Shown here one piece after another: positions 46,362-58,601 of a stretch of 64,000 nt of DNA (positions within the stretch are counted from its first letter, which is position 1; the number at the start of each line of letters is the position of its first letter). A model generated the notes under the pieces. It was not told where the DNA came from. It did not search any database and worked only from the letters and a program-made list of their open reading frames with translations. The DNA is from Calycina herbarum. Its lineage: Eukaryota > Ascomycota > Leotiomycetes > Helotiales > Pezizellaceae. Location of the stretch: NCBI GenBank assembly GCA_001414485.1, contig LLEY01000024.1, positions 62,001-126,000 on the forward strand, read 5' to 3'. Made by a program: the position numbers and the translations under genes.

Positions 46362-46769
46362 CAGTGTGGGCAAGGTTTACTCAACTACTCAAGTAGTACT
46401 CTGAGTTACTCAGAGTAGAGTAGAGTAGTTAGAGTACTTAAAGTAGTACTCTAAGTAGTCTATAAATAGTATATAATCTGAAATTAAGTAGTTTCTAATC
46501 ATTTCTAAGGTTTACAAAGCTTATTATTATATATATTATTATATAATTAATAGCTAATTTATTTAAGCTATTATTAAAGAGGTTATATAGTAAATAGAGG
46601 GGTAAGAAGACCTCGCTCACGCTCCCGGCAGCCCCGGAACGCCACTCCGACGTCACCCCGAGCCCCGTCCCGATCCGGCCCGTACTACTTAAGTAGTACT
46701 TAGAGTACTATTGAGTAGAGTAGAGTAGGTACCCACTACTCTACTCTACTCTACTCATTTCCCACACTG
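46362..46769. mobile_element. Non-autonomous hAT-like DNA transposon (MITE), copy B, 408 bp
   Basis: Terminal inverted repeats CAGTGTGGG at the left and CCCACACTG at the right. A perfect 8-bp target-site duplication ATTAGTTT flanks it (46354-46361 and 46770-46777). Pentamer arrays of GAGTA/TACTC lie near both ends, and the interior shares with copy A the runs TATATAATTAATAGCTAA, CTATTATTAAAGA and GGAACGCCACTCCGACG. It is about 100 bp shorter than copy A. No open frame. Confidence 0.9.
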
Positions 46770-49700
46770 ATTAGTTTAATTATAAATCAACACACAGGAT
46801 AAAGCAATCTCGTAAGGAAATAAAGTTGCGAATAATGAATGGAATGAAGTGGTAATATATAAGTGAGAGGCAAAGAAGATACGTTATAGAACTTCATCAA
46901 ACCCTTCATCAGCCATTGCTTTTCTAAACGTGTCCTGCGTATGCTACCCCAATCATTCTCCCACATCCATAAACGCGGTCTATCTCCTCTCCTACCATCC
47001 ACACAGTAACAAAAGTTCACTTATTCCAATAGCCAACTCTGCCTTTATCATTCGACGGGATCTCATTGTTTCGACAGCAAGTCCGCACTCGATAGTAGAA
47101 GACTAAAGTGAAAGCGAATTTATAGTTCCAACTTGGTCAATATCTCATCGCAGATCCTTTGTGATATCTGACCTAGCTTACGCCACAGCATATGCTTTGC
47201 TCATCGAAGTTGGGTGCACTGGACAGAAAGATCTTTCCAAACGGGGTGAAATAAAGGCACGACATACACTCTCGTGTATAGCACGATAACGCCTTTAGGA
47301 TAACAGTGTCACCATCTGGGAGTAATTGCGACAGCGATTTGCCATGATGGTGAAATTTACTCAAACCTCAACACCTGATATCAAAGACGGCGCGGTCTGC
47401 AGCTCTCGTCACTCTAACAAATCAACGCGAAAATTAAAATAAATCACTCACTTGATGAGGCTCAACCACCACAAAAACAAGCACACAACTCAAAATTCGC
47501 CACCCCAAAAATAGGCCAACGAATCAAGGGATAATCCTCTCTCACGTGAACTACCACCACAGTACTAATGCAGGAACCGAACCCTAATCTCCCCCCATCG
47601 TTCGCCTCAAATCGCCTGTCAGAGCCCGTAAGCACTGCAATTGTGGCATCCATCTCGCGAAATAGAATGAATATTGGGAATGAGCACTCGCTCATCCTCC
47701 TCCATTTTTCATGCCTTCAGATTTCGAGGAGTCAGATGCGCGGGAGACTCGGATAGATATGCAATAACAAACAAATGTTGGAATTGCATATGAACTGGGA
47801 ATACCAAAAACGGATGGGATTCATCTAGTGGCGTCAAGGGAGTGGTGAGCTTATCCAATGCACGTCGTACAGAAAAGGTGTTGGTCCTCCGTTGCGCCCG
47901 GCTCCGTACATCTTGTGAAAAGGAGAAATATACTCTACCCCGCAGACAGATAGATAAATATTAGGAAAGGAGGCGGAGGAGGTTGGGGTTAAGCCGGCAC
48001 AAGAATCATATGCCAGAGAATCTCTTGCTGGTGGGTGTGGTTGGTCTTCCCCACCATTGCCATTGTCGCCGCTTGAAATGCTGCACGATTCCCTGAACTG
48101 CGATGCATTGGCGGGGATGTTGTTCTTCCAGGATATTGTATCTTCAAATCAAGAAGATAAGAAATTTTGCTCGCTGCCTTGATTTTTCCTTTGGAGGTGG
48201 CCAAAGAACCCGGCATCCAAGAAGCCGAAGTGATGAATCGATTTTTTTTCAGCTTGCGATGAATTTTGAAAGATGTTGCAATTCGTAAACAAATCTTCTC
48301 TTCCCGTAACACGGCAACATCAAAAGTTAAGAGACATTTTTCTCAGTCTAAGAAGGGCGGTTCGTTTCAAAATGGAAGATCGATTTCCATTCGACCATTG
48401 AGGGGTTGACGAGGTTTTATTGCTGACGTCGAAAGGGAACATCGAAATCTCGGGTGAGTGAAGGTCCTAATCTCCCATAATAAGCGGTGACACCGCGATG
48501 ACGACTTTGATCGTCCTCTCGGCTTCGGCGTGGCCTTTGTCATCCGAATGTCTTCGTGTGTTTGTTTGAAACCATATTGTGCTCTGGCAACTCTGGCGGG
48601 TGGCGCCTTGAAGAAGAAAAAAGAAACATGGGAAAACGGGCAACCGACAGACGGGCCGTTTTGTGAAGGTATTGATATCAAAATGTCATGTGAAGTCAGT
48701 GGTTTGTGTGTGGTAGGCCACCTCCTCTCATTGGGTTCCAAAGAGCGTGATGCGATGTGGCCACCGCCACCAGCTTGATTGCATCGAGTGAGTTGTAGGA
48801 AGAGTTCGTCTTCGCATGTGGATACGAAATTTTCCTGCTTTTTTTGGTGACAAGCTTTCCGAGTGTTCCACTCTGCTGCATCATACGATGCTGATTCAAG
48901 CTGATTCGAGGACCGGATGGGTCGTATGACGAAGACTTTCCCCCTCTTGGGGAATGCGTGACAACCAATTGAGAATGTTGATGTTGTGGATAGTGCCCTC
49001 TTCGCGATGTTTATCGAAATTCTTGTTGATTCTGTGCGAGCAAATCAATGAAATAACCGAATTGCCGAAGTCTTGTTCTCCTGTTGGGCCGAGGGTTCCT
49101 CATGGACCTCCTGGCCATATTGACAGCGCTAAGGGCCTTTCGGGCAATTGAGAAATTCGACCAGGAATGCCATGCGTATTGCGCATCTGCATTGGGAAGA
49201 ACCCAAGATGGTGCCTTGGCCGAGTTGCGAACGATGCGTGGGATGTAAGAGTAACACGTTGTATCTTCCATCGTGGTTGCATTTTGTTCGTTTCTGTTTA
49301 TGCCACAAGAAACAAGAACATGTATGTAGATGTGTAGGAGTCACGAGCACAAGGGGTGTTGGAGAGGATGGGGGCTAAAGTGGGTGTTGTTGCGGTCGTG
49401 AGTACGGCGCGTCCAGGTTTCTCCAACATTTTTTGAGGTTATCCCAAGCCTGGCATGGCATTGGTTTGTGCTTCTCGAAGCCGCCTGCCCCGGAAGCAAT
49501 GGCGTGCCGCCTTTAGTACGCCTTCGGAGAATTTGAAAATCTGATTGGCTCAGGGGAAGTATTGGCGGCTTGGCACTGTTTTTCTATTTCTCATGGTGCA
49601 TCGGTCTCCTCGGTTGGCAAGCTCAATTGAGTGAGTGTGTCGGAGTGGTGATGTGATAGAGATCAGATCCTAAAAATAAAGTACGCATCATGGGAGCATG

Positions 49701-49904
49701 CAATACAATTGTTACTCGAGTTAAAAGCCGTTGCAAGAGAAAAAGAGTGTATTTGTATGCTCTTCGTACAATCTGAGAGTCTGCGCCCTTGATAATCTCG
49801 TCTTGCTTTGCGCAACTGTTATACGGTCATCAATCATCAATCCCGAATCCTTCAATGTCCACATCCCACCACATCCCACCACCTTCTCACCCCAAGCTCG
49901 AAGC

Positions 49905-50675
49905 ACCAACCCAACTCCCAACTCCCAACTCCCAACATCCGGACAGACCTAACAAGCTGGCAACAGCGTCATCCTAGTATTACTCTTTCCGCGCACTGAT
50001 AAATCCATAATAAAATGGAACTAGAACGGACTAATCCGTACTGTAGCCCTAACCCCTACCCGTCACGTCTGTCACCCTGGTTCCTGACTTCTCCTACTTC
50101 CGATATCGAACTTTACCGGCCAATTAGCGCGCCGTGCAAAATAATATTTCCTGATTCCAGGTTCCGTCGCAACCTGGAGCCTGTCTTTCTCTCCCAATCC
50201 AATTCAACGTGCGGGAGACTCGAGTGGTGCAGGCATTTCTCTCATATCCATCCCATCATCCCATCATCCCATCATCCTATTCCCACCTTCTCCCACCTTC
50301 TCCCAACCCTGATTGATTTCTGTTCGTCCCCTCTTTTCGACGCTACAACTGTATTGTATCTACAGACTGCATCTTGCATACGGCGCCTGCGACCTGCAAC
50401 CTGCAACCTGCAACCAGCCCACGCCTACGCACCTGCAACAAAAACCCACCGCCGACGTTAGACTCGTCCTTTCCTTCTTTTTACATCTGCTTCTGTTGTG
50501 CTCGTACTCTGCCGTACCTACCCTACCCTACCCTACCATACTTCCACCCCTTCGAGACCGCTCCTTCCTTCACTCGTTTCCCACACCACAAAGGCAAAGA
50601 GTCACAGTCACCACCCACCAGGCCTGTATCTCCAGGTTCACTCCTCACTCCTCACTCCTCACTCACTCCTCACCA
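49905..50675. repeat. Cluster of short tandem arrays in the WSC gene leader
   Basis: Within 770 bp there are at least six unrelated direct arrays: CCCAACT near 49910-49935, CATCATCC near 50248-50277, CACCTTCTCC near 50283-50305, CCTGCAA near 50392-50416, CTACC near 50516-50539, and CTCACTC near 50638-50675. All are C-rich on the coding strand of the downstream gene. Confidence 0.8.
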
Positions 50676-50929
50676 AAAACATCCCATCACCCCCAACATA
50701 CACGGTCCGGTCTTCCAAACCATCATCGTGCCATTGCCATGGAGACAATCGTTATTGCATGAAAGCACCGCCCCTCGTGGATGCCGCCGTCGACCTGTTT
50801 GCATTCCTCCCGACATAATTCCCCCTCCCGACGATCGTTATCATCGAATTCGAAACACGAATTGCCCTTCAACACCACTCACGATCTTTCCTCGCCTTCC
50901 CCTTTCGATCGCGTTGAACTCGACCAAAG

Positions 50930-52445
50930 ATGTTTTCATCATCATGGTCAAGTCGATGGCTTCTCGCTGCCTTCGTCTTGATCAGTTTAGCCAGCAACGT
51001 TTTCGCCAGCGTCTCATATTGTTCCGATCTAAATACTGCCAGCACGGGTAAAAGTGAGTTTACCTCCAGAGCCCATTGCAGAATTGCCAATGCTAACTCA
51101 CCTTCCTCCCTCTCAGATTCCAGCATATACCAGTCCAATGGCCTCTGCCAAGATTTCTGCAAATCCAAATACGCCTTCGCCGTCGTTCAAGCGGATGGAT
51201 GTTGGTGCTCCGACTATGTTCCCGGCACGACAACCACTGGCTGCACGACTACATGCCCGGGCTATCCTATAGAACTGTGTGGAGGAGATTCGGTTTTTGG
51301 ATACATTGCTCTGGCCCTTTCTCCCTCGGGAACGAAAGGTGCTGCCAGTGCTTCTTCTTCGGCCCCCGCTGTAACTGCTGCTCCGGTTAGTACCTCCCCT
51401 CTGACTCCCTCCCATACACAATGTTCCCCCCTATACTCTCGCACCGCATTCTCAGTTCCCTCGCACTGCTGTCGTCTCCATTGCCCATGATGGCAATCGT
51501 TTTGACTCGCAATAACAGGTGACTGTGACGGCTACGGCTACGGCGGCGGTATCAACTGCGGTATCCATTGCTACTCCTGATCCTGTAACTATATTTTCTG
51601 TTCTTACAACCGATCCTCCTCATTCCGAGACGTCAACGGCAGCTGTATGGATTCTCCTTGTATCAAATTTCAAGCAATATTTGGAGGATTATACATATAT
51701 GAAAGCATCGGGCCCTGGTATATTCATGAGCTGACAATGATCTCTGCAGGCTACATCAACCACTGCTGCTCCCACATCAACGACGCCGGCTCCTACAACC
51801 TCCACTCCAGCCAAAGTAGAGACCACGTCGACTACCTCATCGAGCTCTTCGACATGGACACCAACGCCTGTTATATCCCTCGAAACCGTTACAGGCCAAG
51901 TCAGAACAGTCACAGTGACCCCGACTGTCCCTCCAACAACCCCGCCACAAAATGTCAATGGTGGAGTTGCAAAGGCTAGTACGACTGACAAAGGGGGTAT
52001 AAGCACCGGTGGAGCGGTGGGCCTCACGATAGGTCTAGTTGTGTTGATTGGCACGATTGCAGCCATGATCTGGTATTACCTACGAAAGAAGAAGCAGGAG
52101 ACCACGACGGAGGATGGATATAATGATATGAGCAGGAATGGAAGCTTATCTGGAGTACTTGGGGGCCCGACACCAACAAGAACGATGAGCGAGAACTCAC
52201 GATACGTTCTTGGAACAAATGGACGACAGGTTGTGGAAGCATGGGAGCATGATCAGGAACCACCGGGATCAAGAAAGAGCCAACAATTAAGGCCGGTTGA
52301 TCAACGATTGGATCCATTCGCACCCCCATATCGGCTGGGCGATAATCGAAGCCGAGATAGTGTCAACACGATACGAGATGACCACGACTACTCGAGACGT
52401 GTCCAACCATCGCACCCCATCCTTCGAGTCAACAATCCCGATTAA
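50930..52445 (+). CDS. WSC-domain transmembrane protein, cell-wall stress sensor-like
   Basis: Single-pass surface protein resembling yeast Wsc1/Slg1, which senses wall stress and signals to Rho1. Exons are 50930-51053, 51117-51385, 51519-51644 and 51750-52445, giving 404 residues. It has a signal peptide (about 1-26), a WSC domain (about 27-110) with eight-Cys spacing including YQSNGLCQDFC, DGCWCSDYVP, TGCTTTCPGYPIELCGG, and then a long Ser/Thr/Pro-rich, presumably O-mannosylated stalk. One membrane helix lies at about 261-283, flanked by LRKKKQ, followed by a 120-residue cytoplasmic tail with Ser/Arg and Asp-Pro segments. The ATG is preceded by more than 500 bp of C-rich repeats, with other open frames overlapping the leader. 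Which Wsc paralogue this is cannot be told. Confidence 0.9.
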
Positions 52446-54567
52446 TAGCGACATCTTTCGCACTATATTTCCTTCTCATTACGCACACGAAATTAATGAC
52501 ACATTTCCTTCAAGTCAGAAGCATACATGATTTGAGCATCACGCCATGTTCGGGTGGCGCAGGCGTTTACAGCGGCTGAATTTACAAAAAGGGCAATACC
52601 TTTCAAGGCCATGGTGATTGATCGGGTCGACCTTGAAATAGAGTTGAGGTATGGCATGTGCAGGCAGTCAGCTGTCAGGCACGCGGGGTTGAATTCGGCA
52701 CATATCTTGCTGTTAGCGAACTGTCTTTCCTTGAATGTATTTATAGAGTTTTCTTTTCTTCTTTTTCTAATCACTGAGCATACGGAGAGGGGAAGGACGG
52801 AAAGGATTTGGATTGAATGCATGCCTGCCAGGGTAGCAAAAGCGCAAAAAAGCATTCGAGAGAGGAAAATAATGGGGGTTTTCTGGGGCCATGGCATGGA
52901 GGGAAAGCTTGTACATAGGGAGGGCAGTGATACTGCTTCTTGCTGGCATTTTGAGCTAATTGCTAATCTGCTGAGCGCGTCGTCACCAGCGAGAGAGCTT
53001 CGGTACTGAACATAAAGTAAAGATAATTGAAAAGGGCCTTGCATATAATATTGGTCTGCTTTAGGTGCTTATTTTTGGTGATTCTGCTTCTTGACATCGC
53101 CTTTGTTTACACATTGTTTTCGGTGTCGTGTCAGTCTGGAGGGATTTGATCTGATTCACTTGCTCGTACTCATTGAATTTCTGATTGAGGAGTGGATGAT
53201 CATTCCCTTAGCGGGTACATCTAGCAATGTCAGCACACATGGAGGTGAAATAAAGATTGGTGATGTGCTTCTACCCCCTCCCCTCTCTCATTGCTCTCTC
53301 TCACTTGACAAGTTTGTGAGATTTCAGTTTTTCTGATCTTTGGTCTTTCTGTCGTCGGGATGTTTTTCTGTTCCTACATAAGATCTGGTTTGCCCGGGCC
53401 GTCTAGGAATCCCATTTGTGGCATTTTTATATTATCTGAGGAGATTAACATGAGGGACCTTTTCTTCCGAGAAACAATTTTTCTTCTCATTGGATTTGTC
53501 GGGATATTGTATATATGCTCTTCAGGGGTATTAAGTTAAGGGTCTCTTGTTTTTTCTAAGTCTATATTATGTCACTATTAGATTTCTTGTTTCTTGTTTC
53601 TTGTTTACTCACTAGGTAGGTAACCTTGATGGAAATCGACTCGCTTAGTGTGGAGAAAAGAGGGAGTATGAGGAGGGAGGACTTGGGGATAATGAATTAT
53701 TAGAGTGTTTTTATTTCTGTATTTTCGTGTAGACTTTCAGAAGGCCGAGGTCACGAATTTTTTTTTCGAATAAGAGAGATGAATTGACGATTCACTTTTT
53801 ACTTTATCTGATTCGTATACCGAGATTCCTATTTTCCCATTCGAACTAGGTAAATTTGACAAGATCAAACACTTTTGCGCTAAATGAACTTGTGAGTTAA
53901 TCTGGTGTAAATTTAGGTATCTGGGTTATTCCATCTCAAGTAGGGAATTTGACGAATTGAACCAGCTTCTGACGACTTGATTTTTGCTGTTTATGGGTTA
54001 CCAAGCAGCACAAAAGAGCGACGCGTAAGAAAGTATATGGGTTCTCTCAAAGGGGTTGGACTGGTTTTTCTTGTGTAAACAGAGGGCTTGAGTCCGTGAT
54101 GCTACTATTTCTGGGTACCCACGAGATGGAAACAGCAAGACAGCGAACAAAATAAAAGAGCTGCCAAAAACAGCGAGGGTAGGGAGCAAGCGACTAGTCC
54201 ACTTTCTCAATTTTCATTTCCATTTTAAAATCTGTAATACATTAACCCATCCTTTTCCCTCAACCCCCCGTCTCAACCTCATTCCCCACACATAAAGAAC
54301 TAATACAGTGAATCCATAGGACATTTATCATTGAAGCTGGAATAATCTTCATAAATCAAGTTCTAGAGAAAACCATATTTAGTATGTATTTTATAACTCA
54401 TAACTTCAAAGCTGTGATCCTTGACATAACTCCAGAATCCCATAGTATCGCATAATCGTAGCCAATTCCGCTCCACCTCAGTGGCCTATGTACAGCAGAT
54501 GCCCACCCTAGCACAGGCATCAAATACTACAAACATGGTTATTGCAGACACTCCATGGAGCTCAAGC
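52446..54567. other. Intergenic between convergent genes, nothing recognised
   Basis: 2.1 kb. Overlapping opposite frames at 52493-53044 (minus) and 52554-53009 (plus) lack domains and cannot both be real; neither is supported. The rest is T-rich and non-coding in appearance. Confidence 0.5.
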
Positions 54568-55490
54568 CTATCGTATCACGTTTCCGTTCTTCGTATTGCC
54601 CATCTCATACGTATCCGGCCCATTATGCTGTACATTGAACGTCGGAAGTGAGCTTGGGCGAGCCGCAATAAGGTTATCCTGAACTTGCATCCCAGGGTTT
54701 GGAGAAACACTGCGGTCTCCCCCTCTGAAAGGCTCATATCTCGTGTCATTTGTATGGTTGTTACTCAATCCTCGTGGTCTTGCACCTGCCAAAGGAGCGC
54801 TCTCCTCGTCGTGTTGCTCATCGGCCAGATTCTTGTATTGTGCGGGGTAGGAGGGATTGTTTGGGAGGGTAGTGTTGGTTCCGTTGCGGGCATTGGATTT
54901 CCGTTGCCGGAAGAAGACGATGCAGCCGTAGACGAATGGGACCCAGAAACTCAAGCTGGGAGAATTAGGAGATTGAAGGAGATGTTTGGGGTGGAAGACT
55001 TACGTTAGAATAATGTTGGAAACGAATCCCCCTCCTGAACCTTTAACGGTTGCGATGGACACAATGTTGAGAACAAGCATTGTAGTCCAGATCAAAGTCT
55101 TCGAACCACTCAGAACTAGAAAAACTACCGGCTTCAATTTGTGGAGGGCGAGTAAAACAATCTCTGCTATGGTCGCGAGGAGAGAGTAGGTGCATATCAC
55201 AAACCAGACGGGTATGATGCTATGAAATGGTCAGCTGGGATAATTGTGGAAAGCACGCAAGGTACGTACATGTTAATAGCTTGATTGACCTTTTTTCGTT
55301 CATCGTCGTTCAAATCTTTCAGTGCATTATTAACATCCTTGTTGTTTTTGCTATTCCAGGCGGCAAGGACTCCGAGGGCTAGAGAGAGGAGGCCAACCAT
55401 AATACAGAGGAAAAGCATTTGGATGACCCAAAATGGGACGAGAATTGCTTTGCGCCATGGCGCGTGGTTATGTCTTGAACTTGAAGCCAT
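54568..55490 (-). CDS. Four-TM membrane protein, MARVEL-like topology, fungal hypothetical
   Basis: Exons are 55490-55270, 55219-55004 and 54955-54568 with introns of 48-50 nt, giving 274 residues. Helix 1 is in VPFWVIQMLFLCIMVGLLSLALGVLAAW, then a charged loop with Asn, Lys and Asp, helix 2 in FVICTYSLLATIAEIVLLAL, helix 3 in IWTTMLVLNIVSIATV, and helix 4 in LSFWVPFVYGCIVFF. A polar tail of about 110 residues follows, Asn- and Pro-rich, with a QYKNLADEQHDEESAPL segment. The even helix count puts both ends on the same side, presumably cytosolic. The layout fits the MARVEL fold of fungal plasma-membrane proteins, but no diagnostic motif was seen, so function is unassigned. Confidence 0.82.
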
Positions 55491-57043
55491 TGCTGTGGTA
55501 TAATTCGAACAGGAATATATTCAAATTGGAGAGATGATATGCTGGAAGGACTTTTGGGGGATGCTAACAAGATATACAAATTTCAGAGAAGGAAAGCGCG
55601 ACGCCCCAATCAACGCTTGATGCGCAGCACTCGACGCCGCATCTCGTAGATGATTAGGAGCTATCGAATAATGAAGCGCTCGTAAAGTTGGGACCTGTGG
55701 GAGGCTGGTCGATGATCTCTGCTCAAAAAACGGAGCATATCAGTTCCATGTTTTGACAGGTATCTTGTCATACTCAGCCCTTTCCTCGGGTATCCAAGCA
55801 CATGCTTAGTCGAATCAATGCGGTGAGGTACAAATAAATGAAGAAAAACATGTTCGTGGATGGGTTTTGACGTGAAGGAAGGGACAACATCAGGCTCTCG
55901 ACAGCCCGCCCACACTTTCACAGCCTCCCCAAAGACCCGCCCGGGCGGTCAAGCTGGCCATTCGATGCCCTATGAGCGGATTCTTGGCCATTTGTAGCGT
56001 GCTTCTGGGAGGATTTTAGATTCGTTGGGAACCTGACGCAGAGCGGGATAAGATTTAGTGCGGCTGGAGTTGAATGATTCTGGCGATGTTTCATACTTTG
56101 CTAGGGTCGCCAGATAAGTCGCGATACGATAGCCCTCTCGCCCTACTAGGTATTTCCATCTCCTCCAGTTTCTTAAACAGTACTTTATTTATTTTTCAAG
56201 AATAGTTTTCAAGGATATATCCCACAGCAGCTCTGCTGTCTCAAAGCTGTTTAAATCATTTCAAGAGACAATCAACTCGATTGGTATTAACGGCCCACTA
56301 AACCCCACAAAGCTTGTCACTACGCCGCTAGACCCTGTACGAGGAGAGTTCCCAAAGCAGCGGGAATGCGCCTCTTTTATATTTGGAAATTTCCCCGGAA
56401 GGAAACCAGATCGTAACCCCAGTTACTCATTTAGAATTGTAGGATGATATCGCTCATGATAAGTGTTGATTGGAGAACGAACGAAAACGCACTTGGCTGT
56501 GACTCAGATTATACGAGCGATCCTGTACCCTTCTGGGCAGGATTCACTTACTCGAAGGAGTTTCTCTTTGGATGCATAGAAATTATAACACCTTCAAGAT
56601 GTATTGTTACTATATATCAGATGCTAGACGTTAACTTTTAGCTCTATGAGTTTTGATTCCCTCGCTATCTCTTGGGCGATGAAGCGCTGGGAATAGAAAC
56701 AGAATTCTTCAACGCCCTTTTATTAGTACGTATACTGTATTGTGGTATTAAGACCTGAAAAGACAGTGTCACACTCGCCGCCGCAATGAACTCCAAAGCT
56801 TGTAAGTGATGGTTAACGCATTACAATTTTGTGCACTAGCTAAAAGAATCACAATACATCGTAACGTCAAATCATCCTTCTTTCCGATTTCCCTGTCAGC
56901 TTCGAAACCAATCCCCCATAATAACAACCCAAATTGTTGATCATTCCAAAACCCACTTCACAAAAGCAGCTGAGGTGCCTTTCAATTGGCGTTACCCCTT
57001 TGCACAACGTCCAGACTCCCGGAGGTGACACAAGCCGGGGAAA
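55491..57043. other. Intergenic, nothing recognised
   Basis: 1.55 kb between the 4-TM gene start and the F-box pseudogene end. The frame at 55661-55921 has no recognisable features. Confidence 0.5.
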
Positions 57044-58601
57044 TCAAAGGCTTGTAGCTTCGTCCTCAGAATGCTCTCGGGAAACTCTGATGTCGAAAAT
57101 CAAGGAAATATCCGCTTGCTGGCAAGTTAAGAAGATGGATTCCATATGAGGTGGGTCAATCGGCATTTCGTCTTCCTTGTCGCCACTATGGATCTCGCTG
57201 GGTTCAAGTGGAGTTTCTTGAAGAGAAAGAGACTCATCGAGAGCGACCACTTTCAAAGAAGGAAGACATTCTTGCTTATGTTCCGCCAATTCCGTTATCC
57301 AGTATAAATCGTCTTCCATTTGCTTTATGCCAGCAACCCCAACAGAGGGAGCGCTGAATAACTTCAATTGCGAGTAACTAAAGAGAAGCTAGCGATAGTT
57401 AGATATGGCACTGGAGAATTGAATATAGAATTCTTAACTTACGCGCAGATTCTTGAGAGATTTCGGTAAGAGTTTGTACATTCCGTCTCGGGGGGAAGGA
57501 AGGGATATGGGGGGTAAAAGGCATAGCGAAAAGATTTCGAGTTCGGTGAGGGAAACAAACATGCTGAGATTTAATCTAGATCCATCGTGGGTATGCCATC
57601 TCTGGTTCCGCCCATATAAATGTAGACTGGTAAGCGTCGAAGATAGGGGAGCCAGTGTTGGTAAGAGCCCGACCGGGGACATGTCGTAAGAAATATCTGT
57701 GTAATCACTCTAAGAATAAAGCGGCCCATGAGTTATGTCAATTGCATCGAGAGGTATGGAGCATTTCAGAACACGCAAAACTGGACAGCGTCTGATTATT
57801 GCCTCAAGCGTCCGAGAGCATAGATAAGCACGATCTCCGAGTATGAGTGACTGAAGGACAGTGTTGGTACTTGTATGGCCCTCGCCAAGAATCGGCTCCC
57901 GACTGAGAAAAAAATCTGCATAATCGAATTGCAGAAGACAAAGTTTTGGAAAAGCCAGGAACTCAAGGATTTGCGAAATGGTGATTACTTCACCCCGAAG
58001 GTGCAGTTGAGTCAAGGATTGTCGAGAGGGAAGATCGCTGATTGACAGGAACCTTAAGAGAGGCATAGTCGTGTGGAGTTCACACACGTCGGGAAACCAT
58101 CTGAAGAACTCCAACACCCAAGTAGCACCGCCCTTGAATTCTACATAATCTTCCGGTAACGCCGTTGTCTCGGCTGATGTAAGTACCTTGAGAGAGCGGG
58201 TGAATTTTCCGTAGCCAGGTTGCTGCTGTAACGTCCGAATCATAAGCTGCCATCGCTTCTGCGACCTAAACATCGTTGGATGAGTTTCAAAATTTCGGTA
58301 GAGGAAGGGGTTGACGAAGGTAGATAGCGCGCGACAGGTTAACGCAAGGTTGAATAAGCTATGCCTCCCTTCATCGTCCGTAAACTCGGATAAAATTTTC
58401 CCAACCAGCTATGGAGGAGCTCTGCGTTAGCTTTGCCATTTCAAAGTATGTCTGTTGAGGATGAGGAGAAACAAGGACTGTGTGAGGGGTAGCAGAGCTG
58501 TCTGGGGAGGAAACGAACTCTCATACGATAAAACAGCCAAAGGAGGGGGAAAAAAGACCCCAGAGAATACCCACCTCGTTGGGAAGCTTTTGAAGAAGCA
58601 T
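57044..58601 (-). pseudogene. F-box/LRR-like protein with an in-frame stop, paralogue of the gene at 59840
   Basis: Exons are 58601-58575 (MLLQKLPNE), 58408-57443 and 57388-57044; the reading frame totals 445 residues but is interrupted by TAG at 57710-57712 (codon 242). The start is an F-box: LQKLPNE-LVGKILSEFT, then LFNLALTCRALSTFVNPFLYRN. After it come leucine-rich repeats with the pattern of the neighbour, including LRVLKCSIPLDAID and GMYKLLPKSLKNLR. The code after the stop stays in frame and matches the paralogue, and no GT-AG pair removes the stop. Intact F-box proteins link targets to SCF ubiquitin ligases. A truncated 241-residue product could still be made and would keep the F-box. 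Confidence 0.72.

Larger units (their letters stand above)
44698..50929. other. 6.2-kb gene-poor interval with two transposable elements and a repeat-rich leader
   Basis: No conserved coding sequence was recognised. It holds a solo LTR (45688-45858), a hAT-like MITE (46362-46769), and from about 49860 a C-rich stretch with many different short tandem arrays leading into the WSC gene. Frames at 47462-47756 and 48367-48778 overlap on opposite strands and look like chance. Confidence 0.55.

Noticed and set aside
50374..51051. 225-codon open frame overlapping the WSC gene start
   Set aside because: Pro/Ser/His-rich translation made by C-rich tandem arrays; the WSC frame has signal peptide, domain and introns.
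52493..53044. 183-codon minus frame facing a 151-codon plus frame
   Set aside because: Fully overlapping opposite frames, neither with motif support.
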